Shown piece after piece: positions 1 through 8,902 of a stretch of 64,000 nucleotides of DNA. The position numbers were made by a program, and so were the translations under genes. Below the pieces are notes generated by a model. That model was not told the origin of the DNA, did not search any database, and saw nothing but the letters and a program-made list of their open reading frames with translations. Position 1 is the first letter of the stretch, and each line of letters opens with the position of its first letter. The DNA comes from CAYOHG01 sp964465125. GTDB taxonomy: Bacteria; Planctomycetota; Phycisphaerae; UBA1845; Fen-1342. Location: positions 22,610-86,609 of the forward strand of contig CAYXIO010000010.1 of the NCBI GenBank assembly GCA_964465125.1, read 5' to 3'.

Positions 1-759
1 CGGGCCGGGTTGCTGCGCCGTTTCGCGTGGCAGGTCGCCGGTCGCACGGCGTACGACCGCGGCGAGGGCCGCGCCGTATGACGCCAGCAGCGCGGCTAGC
101 GCCAGCGTGGCCGGCCGCGGCGTGCCGCTCGCTGCGTAGCCTGTCAGCGCGGCGGCCGTCAGCGCGACGACCCACACGCTGACCGCCCGCCCGCGGCGCG
201 GTCGAATGAGCCGCTGCCAGCCATGCAGTGCGACGAGCACGAGCGCCCCCGCGGCGGCGACGAGCAGCAGGCCGAGGGCCGCAGGTGCCAGGTGAAGCAA
301 CTCGCTCAGCCACGGTGGATGCAGGAAGCGCTGCGCAAGCCACTGCTCCCAGGCGCCCAGGCGCGCCGTGAACCACAGCAGCAGCGACCAGCCGCCGGCG
401 AGGGCCAAGGCCAACACGCCGGTGAGCGTGGCGGCGAATTCCAGCGTTACGCCGTCGTCGCCGGTTGCAGCGTTGCGGGGCGGTGCGCCGCGCATCCGAC
501 GTTGAATCACCGCGCGCGGCACGAGCAGCCCGGCCACGGCCCCAGCGGCGAGGAGCACGCCCGTGAAGGTCACGACCGCAGGGGCAGGGACGAAGCGCGG
601 ACGCAGGGCGTCGATGACAAACAACAGCCCCGTCACGCCGGCGACCGCGACTAGGGCCGTGCAGGCGTGAATTTGACCGACCAGCGCACGCGGCGGGGGC
701 GCGGGCGGCGCGGTGTCCGGTGCGCGGCACTCTTCGGTCCGTATCGAGCGAGCGTCCAC
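1..759 (-). CDS. polytopic membrane protein, 3' end beyond window
   Basis: The minus strand is open from about 823 to the window edge and encodes a very hydrophobic protein with about six membrane segments (roughly residues 32-50, 60-80, 110-131, 157-180, 192-210 and 216-236) joined by Arg-rich loops. I placed the start at GTG 759 because the upstream in-frame sequence runs through a palindromic repeat (764-788), which is unlikely to be native coding sequence; no good Shine-Dalgarno was found, so the start is uncertain. It is the last visible gene of a five-gene minus-strand run with birA and xylB. No family was recognised and no function is assigned. The C-terminus is missing. Confidence 0.6.
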   Translation of the reverse strand, partial: MDARSIRTEECRAPDTAPPAPPPRALVGQIHACTALVAVAGVTGLLFVIDALRPRFVPAPAVVTFTGVLLAAGAVAGLLVPRAVIQRRMRGAPPRNAATGDDGVTLEFAATLTGVLALALAGGWSLLLWFTARLGAWEQWLAQRFLHPPWLSELLHLAPAALGLLLVAAAGALVLVALHGWQRLIRPRRGRAVSVWVVALTAAALTGYAASGTPRPATLALAALLASYGAALAAVVRRATGDLPRETAQQPGP

Positions 760-763
760 GGCC

Positions 764-788
764 GCACCGGCCGGAGGCCCATGCTCCC
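764..788 (-). repeat. palindromic element, family A
   Basis: Copy of the family described in full under 34285-34348: on the minus strand a GGGAGCAT start, a GGCC-containing stem and a GGTGC end. It separates birA from the next minus-strand gene. Confidence 0.7.
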
Positions 789-820
789 GGCGCGTGCTGG
801 CGGCACGGGGACCACGGGCA

Positions 821-1654
821 CTACCAGGCGCGGGTTGTGCTCGCCGGCGCAAAGGTCCTCCTTCCACCTTCATCGAGTTGGACGAGCAGGTCGCCGTCGG
901 CGGTGACTTCCAGGGCCGTGCCGTGGAAGGTGCGGGCGTCGTGCTGCAAAGCGACGCGCGTGCCCATGTCCATGCAGCGCGCCCGCCAAGCCGCGTGCAG
1001 CTCCGGCCAGCCCGTTGCGGGTGTTGCGATCTGCGAAAGCCGGGCGTCCAGACACGCCACCAGGCTCGCCGCAACGGCTTGCCGCAGGACGGGCTGACGC
1101 GACTCCAGCTCCAGCGACGTGGCGTGGCTCGCGATTTCGGGAGAGAAATGCCCGCGCTGCTGGTAGCAATTCAATCCGATGCCGATGACGACGGCCCGGT
1201 CGCCGACGGAGGGACGCGAAGCGGAGCTTCGCGGCCCCCAGTTGCATGATTCCACGAGCACGCCGCCGAGCTTCCGGCCATGCACCAGGACGTCGTTCGG
1301 CCAACGAATGCCGGCGGTACAGTGGGTCGCTTGCTCGACCGCCTCGCACGCGGCGACGGCCGCGAGCAGTCCGCCGCGGATCAGCAGCGGCGAATCCGAT
1401 GGCTCGTCCAGCAGCACGCTGAGGAGCACGGACGAGCCGCGCGGGGCCTCCCAACGCCGGCCGAGCCGCCCGCGGCCGGCGGTCTGCGACTCGGCCCAGG
1501 CGAGGGCCCCATCCCCGGCGGTGGCGGCTGCGCGCAGCAAGAACGCGTTGGTGCTGTCGAGCGCGTCGTGTACAAAAACCTGTCGCCCAAGACGCCGCAG
1601 CGGTCCAGCGGGCAGCAGGTCCGCGCTCGTCAGGGGGCGCTGTTCGGCCGACAT
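821..1654 (-). CDS. birA: biotin--[acetyl-CoA-carboxylase] ligase
   Basis: Predicted to make biotinyl-AMP and transfer biotin to the biotin carboxyl carrier protein of acyl-CoA carboxylases in the cytoplasm. The 277-residue protein has the BPL catalytic signature: a D-STN motif near residue 40 (ALDSTNAF), the biotin/ATP loop QTAGRGRLGR, then RWPNDV and KLGGVLVE, followed by a GIGLN motif. There is no N-terminal helix-turn-helix, so this is the monofunctional enzyme type rather than the repressor type. The start ATG at 1654 gives MSAEQ; upstream in-frame sequence is low-complexity Arg/Pro shadow of xylB. It lies 16 bp downstream of xylB and probably shares its transcript. Confidence 0.93.
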   Translation of the reverse strand: MSAEQRPLTSADLLPAGPLRRLGRQVFVHDALDSTNAFLLRAAATAGDGALAWAESQTAGRGRLGRRWEAPRGSSVLLSVLLDEPSDSPLLIRGGLLAAVAACEAVEQATHCTAGIRWPNDVLVHGRKLGGVLVESCNWGPRSSASRPSVGDRAVVIGIGLNCYQQRGHFSPEIASHATSLELESRQPVLRQAVAASLVACLDARLSQIATPATGWPELHAAWRARCMDMGTRVALQHDARTFHGTALEVTADGDLLVQLDEGGRRTFAPASTTRAW

Positions 1655-1670
1655 ATCCCGATTGTACCGC

Positions 1671-3191
1671 TCAGTCCCGATAGAGCGGCTCAAGCGCGGC
1701 GTACGTTGCGGCCAGCCGCGGTGCGCGGGCGGCGTACTGGCGGGTGCGCGCGGGATGGGGGCGGTAGGACTTGGCGCTGGTGATGGTCGCCGCGCAGGCC
1801 GCGGGCACGCTGGGGAACGCGCCGACGCCGACGCCGGCGAGCAGCGCGGCCCCGAGCGCGCTGCCCTCCTCCGAGCGCAGCGCCACGCACCGGACGCCGT
1901 AAGTGTCGGCCTGGAGCTGTCTCCACCAGGGGTTGCGGGCGCCACCGCCGGCGAGGCGGACCTCGCGGATCGGCACACCCGAGTTGCGGATCAGGTCGAG
2001 TTGGCGGGCGAGGTTTAGCGTGATGCCTTCGATGAGCGCGCGAAGCAAGGTGCCGCGCGTTTGTGCGCGGGTCAAACCGACAAATGCGCCGCGGGCGTGC
2101 GGGTGGGCGTGGGGACAGCGCTCGCCGGTCAGATACGGGTGAAACACGGGCAGGTCGTCCGCACTTGCGCGTGCGGCTTCGGCGATCATCGCCGTGTATA
2201 GCGCGTCGCGGGCGGCGGAGGTCCGCGCCGCCGCCAGCCGGTCGGCGTAGAAGACCTCGCGTGCCCACTGGAGGCTGCCGCCGGCGGACAACATGCACCC
2301 GAACACGCACCACGCGCCCGGCACGGCGTGACAGAACGACTGGAGCAGACCGGCGTCATTGGGCACCGGCCGCGGGCTGTGAGCAAACATGACGCCGCTC
2401 GTGCCCAGCGTTGCGGACACGATCCCCGCCCGCACGACCCCCGTGCCGACCGCCGCGGCGGCCTGGTCGCCCGCGCCGGCCACGACGGGCGTGCCGGCGC
2501 GCAGACCGGTGGCGCGTGCCGCGGCAGGCGTCAGTTCGCCGATGACGGTGCAGGATTCCGCAACCGGCGGAAACAGGGCCGCATCGAGTTTCAGACGCGC
2601 CATGAGTTCGCCGGACCAGCAGCGCCGCGCCACGTCGAACAGGAGCGTGCCCGAGGCGTCCGAGACATCGCTGGATCGCACGCCCGTGAGGCGAAAGTTG
2701 ATGTAGTCCTTCGGCAAGAGGACGGTCCGTACGCGCGCGAAGCGGCGCGGCTGGTGTTTTCGCAGCCACAGGATTTTCGGCGCCTGATACCCCGTCAGGG
2801 CGACGTTGCGGACCAGTTTGATGAGTTCCGCCCGGCCCCCGGCCCGGCGTTCGATTTCCGCACACTCGGTCGTGGTGCGCTGGTCGTTCCAAAGCAGGGC
2901 GTTGCACAGGACCGTACCGCGGGCGTCGAGGCACACGCTGCCGTGCATTTGGCCCGCGAGGCCCACGCCGGCCACGTCGCGGCCCGTTGCGTGCGCCTGG
3001 CGCAGCCCGGCTTTGATCGCCCGGCAAGCCGAAGTCCACCAGTCGTCCGGCCGTTGTTCGGACCAGCCGGGACGCGGTAACAAGCTCGGATGCGCCGCGG
3101 AGGCGGTCGCCCGCACCTTGCCGCCCGCGTCAAGCAGCAGCGCTTTCGTGCCGCTCGTGCCGACGTCCACGCCTAGTAGCAGCTTGGCCAT
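1671..3191 (-). CDS. xylB: xylulokinase (FGGY family)
   Basis: Predicted to phosphorylate D-xylulose with ATP, feeding the pentose phosphate pathway. The 506-residue length fits FGGY kinases. The N-terminal phosphate-binding loop DVGTSGTKALL is present, followed by the xylulokinase-type GLAGQMHGSV segment near residue 80 and WNDQR. The C-terminal ATPase half has GAGDQAAAAVG and the adenosine-binding RLAGGGARNPWW motif. The ATG at 3191 lies 2 bp after the tsaD stop, implying translational coupling. No xylose isomerase or sugar transporter is nearby, so the physiological sugar is inferred only from family similarity. Confidence 0.9.
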   Translation of the reverse strand: MAKLLLGVDVGTSGTKALLLDAGGKVRATASAAHPSLLPRPGWSEQRPDDWWTSACRAIKAGLRQAHATGRDVAGVGLAGQMHGSVCLDARGTVLCNALLWNDQRTTTECAEIERRAGGRAELIKLVRNVALTGYQAPKILWLRKHQPRRFARVRTVLLPKDYINFRLTGVRSSDVSDASGTLLFDVARRCWSGELMARLKLDAALFPPVAESCTVIGELTPAAARATGLRAGTPVVAGAGDQAAAAVGTGVVRAGIVSATLGTSGVMFAHSPRPVPNDAGLLQSFCHAVPGAWCVFGCMLSAGGSLQWAREVFYADRLAAARTSAARDALYTAMIAEAARASADDLPVFHPYLTGERCPHAHPHARGAFVGLTRAQTRGTLLRALIEGITLNLARQLDLIRNSGVPIREVRLAGGGARNPWWRQLQADTYGVRCVALRSEEGSALGAALLAGVGVGAFPSVPAACAATITSAKSYRPHPARTRQYAARAPRLAATYAALEPLYRD

Positions 3192-3193
3192 GC

Positions 3194-4255
3194 TCAGCCC
3201 TGCTTTGAGAGACGCGCCGTCTTTGAAGGACGCAGCAGCCCCGCCCGCGGCTCCAGCCACAAATCCGCCGTCTCACGCCGCAGAAACCGGCGATAGCCGA
3301 GCGCGGCGATCATGGCGGCGTTGTCGGTGCAGTACTTCATGGGCGTCAGGAGCAGCGTCAGACCGGCGCGCGTGCAGGCGTCCTGAAGCTGCGCACGCAG
3401 GGCGCTGTTGGCCGCGACGCCGCCGCCCACGACCACGTTTACCACGCCGGCCCGCTGTGCCGCCGCGAGCGTTTTCTTGACCAGCGTCTGGACCAGGGCG
3501 GCTTGAAAGCTCGCGGCCACGTCGGCGACTTCCTGCGGCGTGAGGTGTGCCACCGAGCCGTATTTCTGCCCGCCGCCGTAGACGTGGTAGAGCACAGCGG
3601 TCTTGAGGCCGCTGAAGGAGAAGTTGGCGTGTGGCTCGTGAATCCAGGGGCGCGGGAAACGCACGGCTTTCGGGTTGCCGTCGCGGGCTACACGGTCAAT
3701 CACTGGGCCGCCGGGGTAACCCAGTTCCAGAATGGCCGCGACCTTGTCGAATGCCTCGCCGGCGGCGTCATCTACCGTCTGGCCCAGTAGCTCGATGTCC
3801 AGGAAATCGCGGACGAGGTAGAGCGACGTGTGTCCGCCGCTGACGACGAGGGCGACGGCGGGCCAGGGCGGCGGATCGGCCGTCAAACTGGCGCTGGTGG
3901 CGTGTGCTTCGATGTGGTCCACGGGAACCAGGGGCAGTCCGCGGGTAAGCGCCAGCGTCTTCGCCGCGGTTACGCCGACGAGAAGCGACCCGACGAGGCC
4001 GGGGCCGACCGTGACGGCGAGCGCGTCCAGATCCTCGTAGCTTACGCCCGCCGTGGCCAGCGTTTCCTCGATGATGGGACGGATGCGCTCGATGTGCGCC
4101 CGCGAGGCGATCTCCGGCACGATGCCGCCGTATTTCGCGTGCAAGTCCACCTGAGAACTGACCAGGCTGGCGCGCACGTCGCGTCCGTTGACGACGACCG
4201 CGGCGGAGGTTTCGTCGCACGAGGTTTCGATCCCCAGAATCGTGCAGTCTTTCAC
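3194..4255 (-). CDS. tsaD: tRNA N6-threonylcarbamoyltransferase TsaD
   Basis: Catalytic subunit that transfers the threonylcarbamoyl group to A37 of ANN-decoding tRNAs, working with TsaB and TsaE (not in this window). The 353-residue protein begins ILGIETSCDETSAAVV and carries the metal-binding HIEAHATSA motif (His residues near 112 and 116) plus the later SGGHTSLYLV and SGLKTAV motifs. The start is GTG at 4255 and overlaps the upstream oxidoreductase stop by 4 bp (GTGA), which supports the start. It lies in the minus-strand run with xylB and birA. Confidence 0.96.
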   Translation of the reverse strand: MKDCTILGIETSCDETSAAVVVNGRDVRASLVSSQVDLHAKYGGIVPEIASRAHIERIRPIIEETLATAGVSYEDLDALAVTVGPGLVGSLLVGVTAAKTLALTRGLPLVPVDHIEAHATSASLTADPPPWPAVALVVSGGHTSLYLVRDFLDIELLGQTVDDAAGEAFDKVAAILELGYPGGPVIDRVARDGNPKAVRFPRPWIHEPHANFSFSGLKTAVLYHVYGGGQKYGSVAHLTPQEVADVAASFQAALVQTLVKKTLAAAQRAGVVNVVVGGGVAANSALRAQLQDACTRAGLTLLLTPMKYCTDNAAMIAALGYRRFLRRETADLWLEPRAGLLRPSKTARLSKQG

Positions 4256-5259
4256 AGCGTCACGACGAGTTTGCCGAAGTGCTCGCCCGCCGCCATGCAG
4301 CGGAATGCATCGGGCAGTTTTTCAAAGGGGTACGTGCGGTCGATGACCGGCTGAATGCGGTGCGCGGCCAGAAACTGGTTCATGGCTTCGAATGCGGCCC
4401 GCGAATCAACCATGATGCCGGCGATGTGCAGCCGCTTCATCAGGATCAGGCCGGTGGTCACGCTGCCCTGGCGACCAGTGAGCGCGCCTAGCAGCGCGAT
4501 CGTGCCGCCGGCCCGCGTGGCTTTCAGCGAGCGGTCGAGCGTGCCGGGGCCGGCGTTTTCGACGGTAACATCGACGCCGGCGCCGCCGGTCAGCTCGAGC
4601 ACTTGCTGTTCCCAGTCGGGGTGGGTGGCGTAGTTGACGGTGTGGTCCGCGCCGAGCTGGCGGGCCCGCGTGAGCTTGGCGTCGTTGCGGCTCGTGATGA
4701 TGACAGTGGCGCCCATCGCTTTGGCGAGCTGAAGGGCGAAGATCGACACGCCGCCGGTGCCGAGGGTGAGGACGGTCTGGCCCGCTGCGACGAGTGTGAC
4801 GGTGCGCAGCGCGCTCCAGGCGGTCAGGGCGGCGATCGGGAGCGTCGCGGCCTGGGCGAAGTCGTAGCCCGCGGGGATCGGCACGACCGCCTCCGCGCTG
4901 AGCACGACCTGTTCGGCGGCGAGACCGGCGGCGGGGGTGCCCAGCGTCGTCGCCAGGTACTGCTGCTGGAACGGACCTCCCAGCCAGCCGGAGACGAAGT
5001 GAGACATCACGCGGTCGCCGGCGCGCACGCGGCTGACGCCCGGACCGACCGCGGACACGACGCCCGCCCCGTCGCTGATCGGCACGGCGGGGAGCTTGAG
5101 TTTGGGGTTGTATTGTCCGGTGACGACCAGCAGGTCTCGATAATTCAAGCTCAGGGCCTGCACGGCGAGGACGATCTCGCCCGGTCCCGGCTGCCGGGCC
5201 GGGGCGTCGGTGAGCCGAAGGTTCTCGATGCCTAACTGGTTGAGGTGAAAGGCGCGCAT
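4252..5259 (-). CDS. zinc-independent MDR family NAD(P)H:quinone reductase-like oxidoreductase
   Basis: 335-residue medium-chain dehydrogenase/reductase. The N-terminal GroES-like domain has SLNYRDLLVVTGQYNP and a GDRVMSHF segment. The Rossmann domain follows from about residue 150 with TLGTGGVSIFALQLAKAMGA, then the substrate/cofactor region SRNDAKLTRARQLGADHTVNY and VTVENAGPGTLDRSLKA. The usual structural-zinc Cys cluster is absent, as in quinone reductases. The ATG at 5259 is preceded by GAGGAG with 6-7 nt spacing. The 3' end overlaps tsaD by 4 bp. The exact substrate cannot be told from sequence. Confidence 0.88.
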   Translation of the reverse strand: MRAFHLNQLGIENLRLTDAPARQPGPGEIVLAVQALSLNYRDLLVVTGQYNPKLKLPAVPISDGAGVVSAVGPGVSRVRAGDRVMSHFVSGWLGGPFQQQYLATTLGTPAAGLAAEQVVLSAEAVVPIPAGYDFAQAATLPIAALTAWSALRTVTLVAAGQTVLTLGTGGVSIFALQLAKAMGATVIITSRNDAKLTRARQLGADHTVNYATHPDWEQQVLELTGGAGVDVTVENAGPGTLDRSLKATRAGGTIALLGALTGRQGSVTTGLILMKRLHIAGIMVDSRAAFEAMNQFLAAHRIQPVIDRTYPFEKLPDAFRCMAAGEHFGKLVVTL

Positions 5260-5437
5260 CGGTCGCTCCTCGATACGACGATCTGGTCCAGGGGCCCTAT
5301 CGTAGCCCAAGCGGCGGGTGCTCCCCAGCGGACGCGGGCAAACCACATCGCCTGCCGGGATTGCCGGCGGCGTTGCCGCCCACGACAATAGTGCGATGGC
5401 CGCCTGCCGGGGCCGCGGCCCGTGCAGCGAGGACCAG

Positions 5438-6844
5438 ATGGACATCTTCGACCTGACCTCTCGACGCGGTTTCATCAAGAGCGCACTCACCGCCGGCGTG
5501 GCCTTGGCCGGCTCGACGCACTTCGGCTGCGCCGCGCCTGGCGGTCGGCGGAAGGAACAGCCCGCCGCCCCGGCCCGGCCGCAGCTCGAACGGCCGAGCG
5601 AACCCACGCCGTACAGCGACCTGCGCATCGCGTACATCGGCACCGGCGGCATCGGCGGGCACCACTTGGAGGAGACCTACAAGCACGGCGTGCAGTGCCC
5701 GTGCTTCTGCGACGTGGATCGCAACCGCATGGCCCGCTTCGCCGAGGCCTTTCCGGACGCGCGGCCGTACCAGGACTACCGCGAGTTGTTTGACCGGGAA
5801 CACAAGAACTTTGACGCGGTGATGATCGGCGTCCCGGACCATCATCATTATCCGGCGACGATCAGCGCCATGCAGCTTGGCAAGCATGTCTATACCCAGA
5901 AGCCGCTCACGCACACGGTCTGGGAGGCCCGCCAACTGGCCTTGGCCGCGCAGAAGTACAAGGTCACCACACAAATGGGTAACCAGGGCCACGCCAACGA
6001 GGGTAAACGGCTGATCTACGAGTTTGTGAACAGCGGTGCGCTAGGTGACATTCTCGAAGTACACACCTGGACGGACCGGCCGATCTGGCCGCAGGGGATT
6101 GACCGCCCCGAGGGTGAGGATGCGGCGCCCGCGCATCTGGACTGGGACATCTGGCTTGGTCCCGCACCGCTGCGGCCGTTCAAGGAGAAGACCTATCACC
6201 CCTTCAACTGGCGCGGCTGGCTGGATTTCGGCTGCGGCGCCCTCGGCGACATGGCGTGTCACACGATGGACTGCATGTTCTGGGCGCTCGACCCCGGCCA
6301 CGCCACGGCGGTCGAACCGCTCGCGCTGTGCCCCGTCAACGAGGAGACGTATCCCAGGGCCAGCATGATTCGCTGGGAATTCCCGCCGCGCGGCAAACGG
6401 GCGGGTTTTTCCGCTTACTGGTACGACGGCGGGTTGATGCCGCCGCTGCCGGTTTCGCTGGAGTTCGGCCGGCGGCTGGGGCAGACGGGCAACATCTTCC
6501 TCGGCACCAAGGCGTCGCTGCTTGTACAAGGCGACTACGGTGAGAGCGTCCGCGTCTTTCCCGAAGCGAAGATGCAGGAGATCGGCAAGCCGCCGAAACT
6601 GCTGGAGCGCTCGCCGGGGCATTTCATCGAGTGGCTGGATGCCGCCGTCGGCGCAAAGCCGCTGGACTTCCCGAAGTCCAACTTCGCCTACGCCGCGCCG
6701 CTCACCGAAACGATCCTGCTCGGCAATGTGGCCCTGCGGCTGGGCCGGCGGCTGGAGTGGGACGGCGAGAGTCTACAGTTCACCAACGTGCCCGAGGCCA
6801 ACGCGCTGGTCACAAAGGAATACCGCGACGGCTGGAAGATGTGA
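5438..6844 (+). CDS. Tat-exported Gfo/Idh/MocA family oxidoreductase
   Basis: 468 residues. An N-terminal twin-arginine signal (SRRGFIKSALTAGVALAG) indicates folded export, as is common for planctomycete members of this family. The mature protein has the Rossmann fingerprint YIGTGGIGGHH, the FCDVDRNRMARF cofactor segment and the family motif QKPLTHTVWEAR with its catalytic Lys, followed by the NQGHANEGKR region and the C-terminal alpha/beta domain. The ATG at 5438 follows a GAGGA at 6-nt spacing. Such proteins act on sugars or cyclitols with NAD(P); the substrate here is unknown. It stands alone and is divergent from the oxidoreductase upstream. Confidence 0.92.
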   Translation: MDIFDLTSRRGFIKSALTAGVALAGSTHFGCAAPGGRRKEQPAAPARPQLERPSEPTPYSDLRIAYIGTGGIGGHHLEETYKHGVQCPCFCDVDRNRMARFAEAFPDARPYQDYRELFDREHKNFDAVMIGVPDHHHYPATISAMQLGKHVYTQKPLTHTVWEARQLALAAQKYKVTTQMGNQGHANEGKRLIYEFVNSGALGDILEVHTWTDRPIWPQGIDRPEGEDAAPAHLDWDIWLGPAPLRPFKEKTYHPFNWRGWLDFGCGALGDMACHTMDCMFWALDPGHATAVEPLALCPVNEETYPRASMIRWEFPPRGKRAGFSAYWYDGGLMPPLPVSLEFGRRLGQTGNIFLGTKASLLVQGDYGESVRVFPEAKMQEIGKPPKLLERSPGHFIEWLDAAVGAKPLDFPKSNFAYAAPLTETILLGNVALRLGRRLEWDGESLQFTNVPEANALVTKEYRDGWKM

Positions 6845-6883
6845 GCGGCGCTCACATCTTCCGTGGTGCCGCGCAGGGTACGC

Positions 6884-7321
6884 TTAGTTGGCCTTGACCG
6901 CGATCTTCCGCGGCAGGTGGGCCTGCACCTTCGGCAGGTGCAACGTCAGCACGCCGTCCTTGAGCGTGGCTTCCACGCGCTCCGCGTTCACCTCGACGGG
7001 CAACGTGACAATGCGCGTGAATTCGCCGGCAGCGCGCTCCTGGCGGTGATACACGCGTTGTTCATCGTCCGGCCGCACGCGCCGGCCCTTGATCGTCAGC
7101 TCGTTCGCGACCGCGTAGACCTCGAGGTCGTCGCGATTGAAGCCGGGCAACTCCGCTTCGACGCAGACGGCGTCGCCCGCGTCCCAGATGTTGAGCGCGG
7201 GAAAGGCGGCCGGCGGGGCGAAGGGCGAGTGGGCTGCGTCGAGGCCCAAGCCTGTGACAACGCGTTCCATCTCACGTCGCAGTTCATCGAACGGGTTCAT
7301 GGGGAGTCTGGCAAGTCGCAT
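6884..7321 (-). CDS. Hsp20/alpha-crystallin small heat shock protein
   Basis: 145-residue cytoplasmic holdase chaperone. The alpha-crystallin domain spans about residues 40-140: it opens PALNIWDAGDAVCVEAELPG, contains NELTIKGRR and the VTLPVEVNAERVEATLKDGVL block, which is the A-x-x-x-n-G-v-L family signature. The ATG at 7321 has a strong GGAGGTGCGTT leader. No CIRCE-type inverted repeat was noticed upstream, so its regulation is unknown. It converges on the Gfo/Idh gene, 39 bp away. Confidence 0.92.
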   Translation of the reverse strand: MRLARLPMNPFDELRREMERVVTGLGLDAAHSPFAPPAAFPALNIWDAGDAVCVEAELPGFNRDDLEVYAVANELTIKGRRVRPDDEQRVYHRQERAAGEFTRIVTLPVEVNAERVEATLKDGVLTLHLPKVQAHLPRKIAVKAN

Positions 7322-7643
7322 AACGCACCTCCGACCTTCTAGGATTCCTGTTCTGTCCGGCGCCACACCTTGTGGCCGCCACACCAACCCGAAAGAGCAA
7401 CGCGTGTGCCAGGTTCAAACCGCGGTGGACAGGATCGCTAACTTGTTGGGGCAAGGCGGGTTATGCATTCAGGGCGTCAGCGGGGCGGGGCGGGGCGCCC
7501 GGCCAGCTTGACAGGCGCGGCAGGCAGCCCGTTCTTGACGGGGCTCCCCGCGGTTGGCGGTCTGCACGCTAAGGAGCAAGCCGCGCGTCGTAAACCTCTG
7601 GACGACATGCGGCGGCGGTTGTGCTGCGCACGCGTGACGCGGG
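7322..7643. other. intergenic region without a supported gene
   Basis: About 320 bp between the minus-strand hsp20 start and the 3' end of the PilZ genes. It contains a GC-rich hairpin-prone stretch around 7480-7570 that may terminate the PilZ transcripts. Nothing else was recognised. Confidence 0.4.
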
Positions 7644-7949
7644 TCAGGATTCGTCCCCGTCCGCGGGGAACGCCACGCACACCCGACAGGTGTTTGGATC
7701 CCGCAGCGTGATGCGGACGACGCGCGCGGCTTCCGCGACCTGCCAGGTCATCCCCGGCGTCAACTCGACGTGCAGCTTTACGCGCCCGTCGATGCGCCGC
7801 GCGTCACGCTGCGGAACGCTGAAGGACACGCCGCCCGGCGACAGGTCCAACATGTCGCACTCGCCGACATGCACCCCGCACTGCCAGCGCATGCGCCCAC
7901 CGAATAGCACCCGACTGCTCCGCCGTCGATCCCGCCGCGCATTCGACAT
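7644..7949 (-). CDS. PilZ domain protein (copy 1)
   Basis: 101 residues made almost entirely of one PilZ domain, the c-di-GMP receptor fold. The N-terminal R-x-x-x-R type motif is present (RRSSR near residue 10) and the D-x-S-x-x-G box is seen as DLSPGG near residue 36, so ligand binding is plausible. It lies 9 bp downstream of a second PilZ gene. With pilB and pilT elsewhere in the window, a role in c-di-GMP control of surface behaviour is possible but inferred. The ATG at 7949 begins MSNARR. Confidence 0.8.
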   Translation of the reverse strand: MSNARRDRRRSSRVLFGGRMRWQCGVHVGECDMLDLSPGGVSFSVPQRDARRIDGRVKLHVELTPGMTWQVAEAARVVRITLRDPNTCRVCVAFPADGDES

Positions 7950-7958
7950 GACCTCTCC

Positions 7959-8243
7959 CTACCGCTCGGTCCGCGCCGCCACCAGCATCAGGTGCGCATC
8001 GTACGGGGCCACGCGCGTCACGCAGCAACTTCGCCGGGCCCCGCCGGCGTCCTGCACCTCGAGCCGCTCACCGGGGCGCGGCGGCGCGGCGGCGCCCACG
8101 ACGAACGAGAGGCTCCGCACCGAGACGTCGCTCAGCCACGCACGGTGTAGCTCGTCGTCGTCTGCGCGCCGCCAGCGGATCCGGCCGCCCACCGGTCGCC
8201 GCCGTTCGGTTCTGCGATCTGACACGTTTTTCTCGTCTGTCAT
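7959..8243 (-). CDS. PilZ-like protein (copy 2, degenerate box)
   Basis: 94 residues with the layout of a PilZ domain. The N-terminal basic motif is present (RRTERRRPVGG), but the second box reads DVSVRS and lacks the final Gly, so c-di-GMP binding may be lost. The ATG at 8243 has a GAGG six bases upstream, supporting independent translation. It lies within the 3' part of the upstream reading frame (copy 3) in a different frame, which makes either a true overlap or a single-base frameshift possible. Confidence 0.65.
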   Translation of the reverse strand: MTDEKNVSDRRTERRRPVGGRIRWRRADDDELHRAWLSDVSVRSLSFVVGAAAPPRPGERLEVQDAGGARRSCCVTRVAPYDAHLMLVAARTER

Positions 8244-8550
8244 GATGCACCTCATCGAACTCGGCCGCCACGCGACTGGTGGTGGCCGATAACGGGTCAA
8301 TGCGAAGCACTCGTGCGGTCCGACGCCAAGGCCCGCCGCGGCCGATCAGATGCAGGAACTCACCTTTTCGGGGGGTTTGCTCGCGTGGCGTCAGCAGGGC
8401 GAGGCCGGTTTCAGAAATGCCGACGAGCAGGGCCGTGCGGAGCGGCGTGCGCCCGGCGGGCCGCCAGACCACCTGTCGCCAAAGCGGTACGCGCTCGCTG
8501 CGCCGCCGGGTCAGCCCGGCCCGGTCCCTGCGTCTGCGATCCAGGTTCAT
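8068..8550 (-). CDS. PilZ-like protein (copy 3) with overlapping C-terminal tail
   Basis: About the first 100 of 160 residues form a PilZ-like domain: RRRSERVPLWRQ near the N-terminus, GISETGLALL at the position of the second box (Asp replaced), and a final SRVAAEFDEV strand. The remaining 60 residues are Arg-rich and read through the copy-2 gene out of frame, which is unusual. A single-base change in the AAAAA run near 8230 would fuse copies 3 and 2 into one double-PilZ protein. The start ATG 8550 (MNLDRRR) was chosen over the upstream ATG at 8607 because the domain begins there. Confidence 0.6.
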   Translation of the reverse strand: MNLDRRRRDRAGLTRRRSERVPLWRQVVWRPAGRTPLRTALLVGISETGLALLTPREQTPRKGEFLHLIGRGGPWRRTARVLRIDPLSATTSRVAAEFDEVHHDRREKRVRSQNRTAATGGRPDPLAARRRRRATPCVAERRLGAEPLVRRGRRRAAAPR

Positions 8551-8902
8551 CCGTCGTATCTCCGTCCGAGCGGAGCCGCGGCGAAGGGTCCTTGCGGTCT
8601 CGCGCAAGGATTGTCGGTTGTCTATGCCGGTGAATTTGCTGGGGGGCGCGTAGACGGGATTTCCCCGACCTGCCCAAGAATGCCGGAAATCGCAGGCCCC
8701 GCGTCGGGTGAATATCGGGATCGAGGGCGTGTGTCCGGAAACCGTTCGCTACCAACTACCGGTAAACGTTGGGGCGACGCCGGCGTACGTCGGAACGCGA
8801 CGCGACAGCGAGGGCCCAGCGGCAAAAAACCGCATCCGCCGGGCGCTAGCTGGCGCGTCGCGTTCTGAACACGGGGCCACTGTCCCGTCTGTGGGTCGTG
8901 CC
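8551..8902. other. intergenic region without a supported gene
   Basis: About 350 bp between the M14 peptidase 3' end and the PilZ genes, both on the minus strand. It must hold the promoter for the PilZ genes, but no convincing -35/-10 pair was found. Open frames here are shadows with poor composition. Confidence 0.35.
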
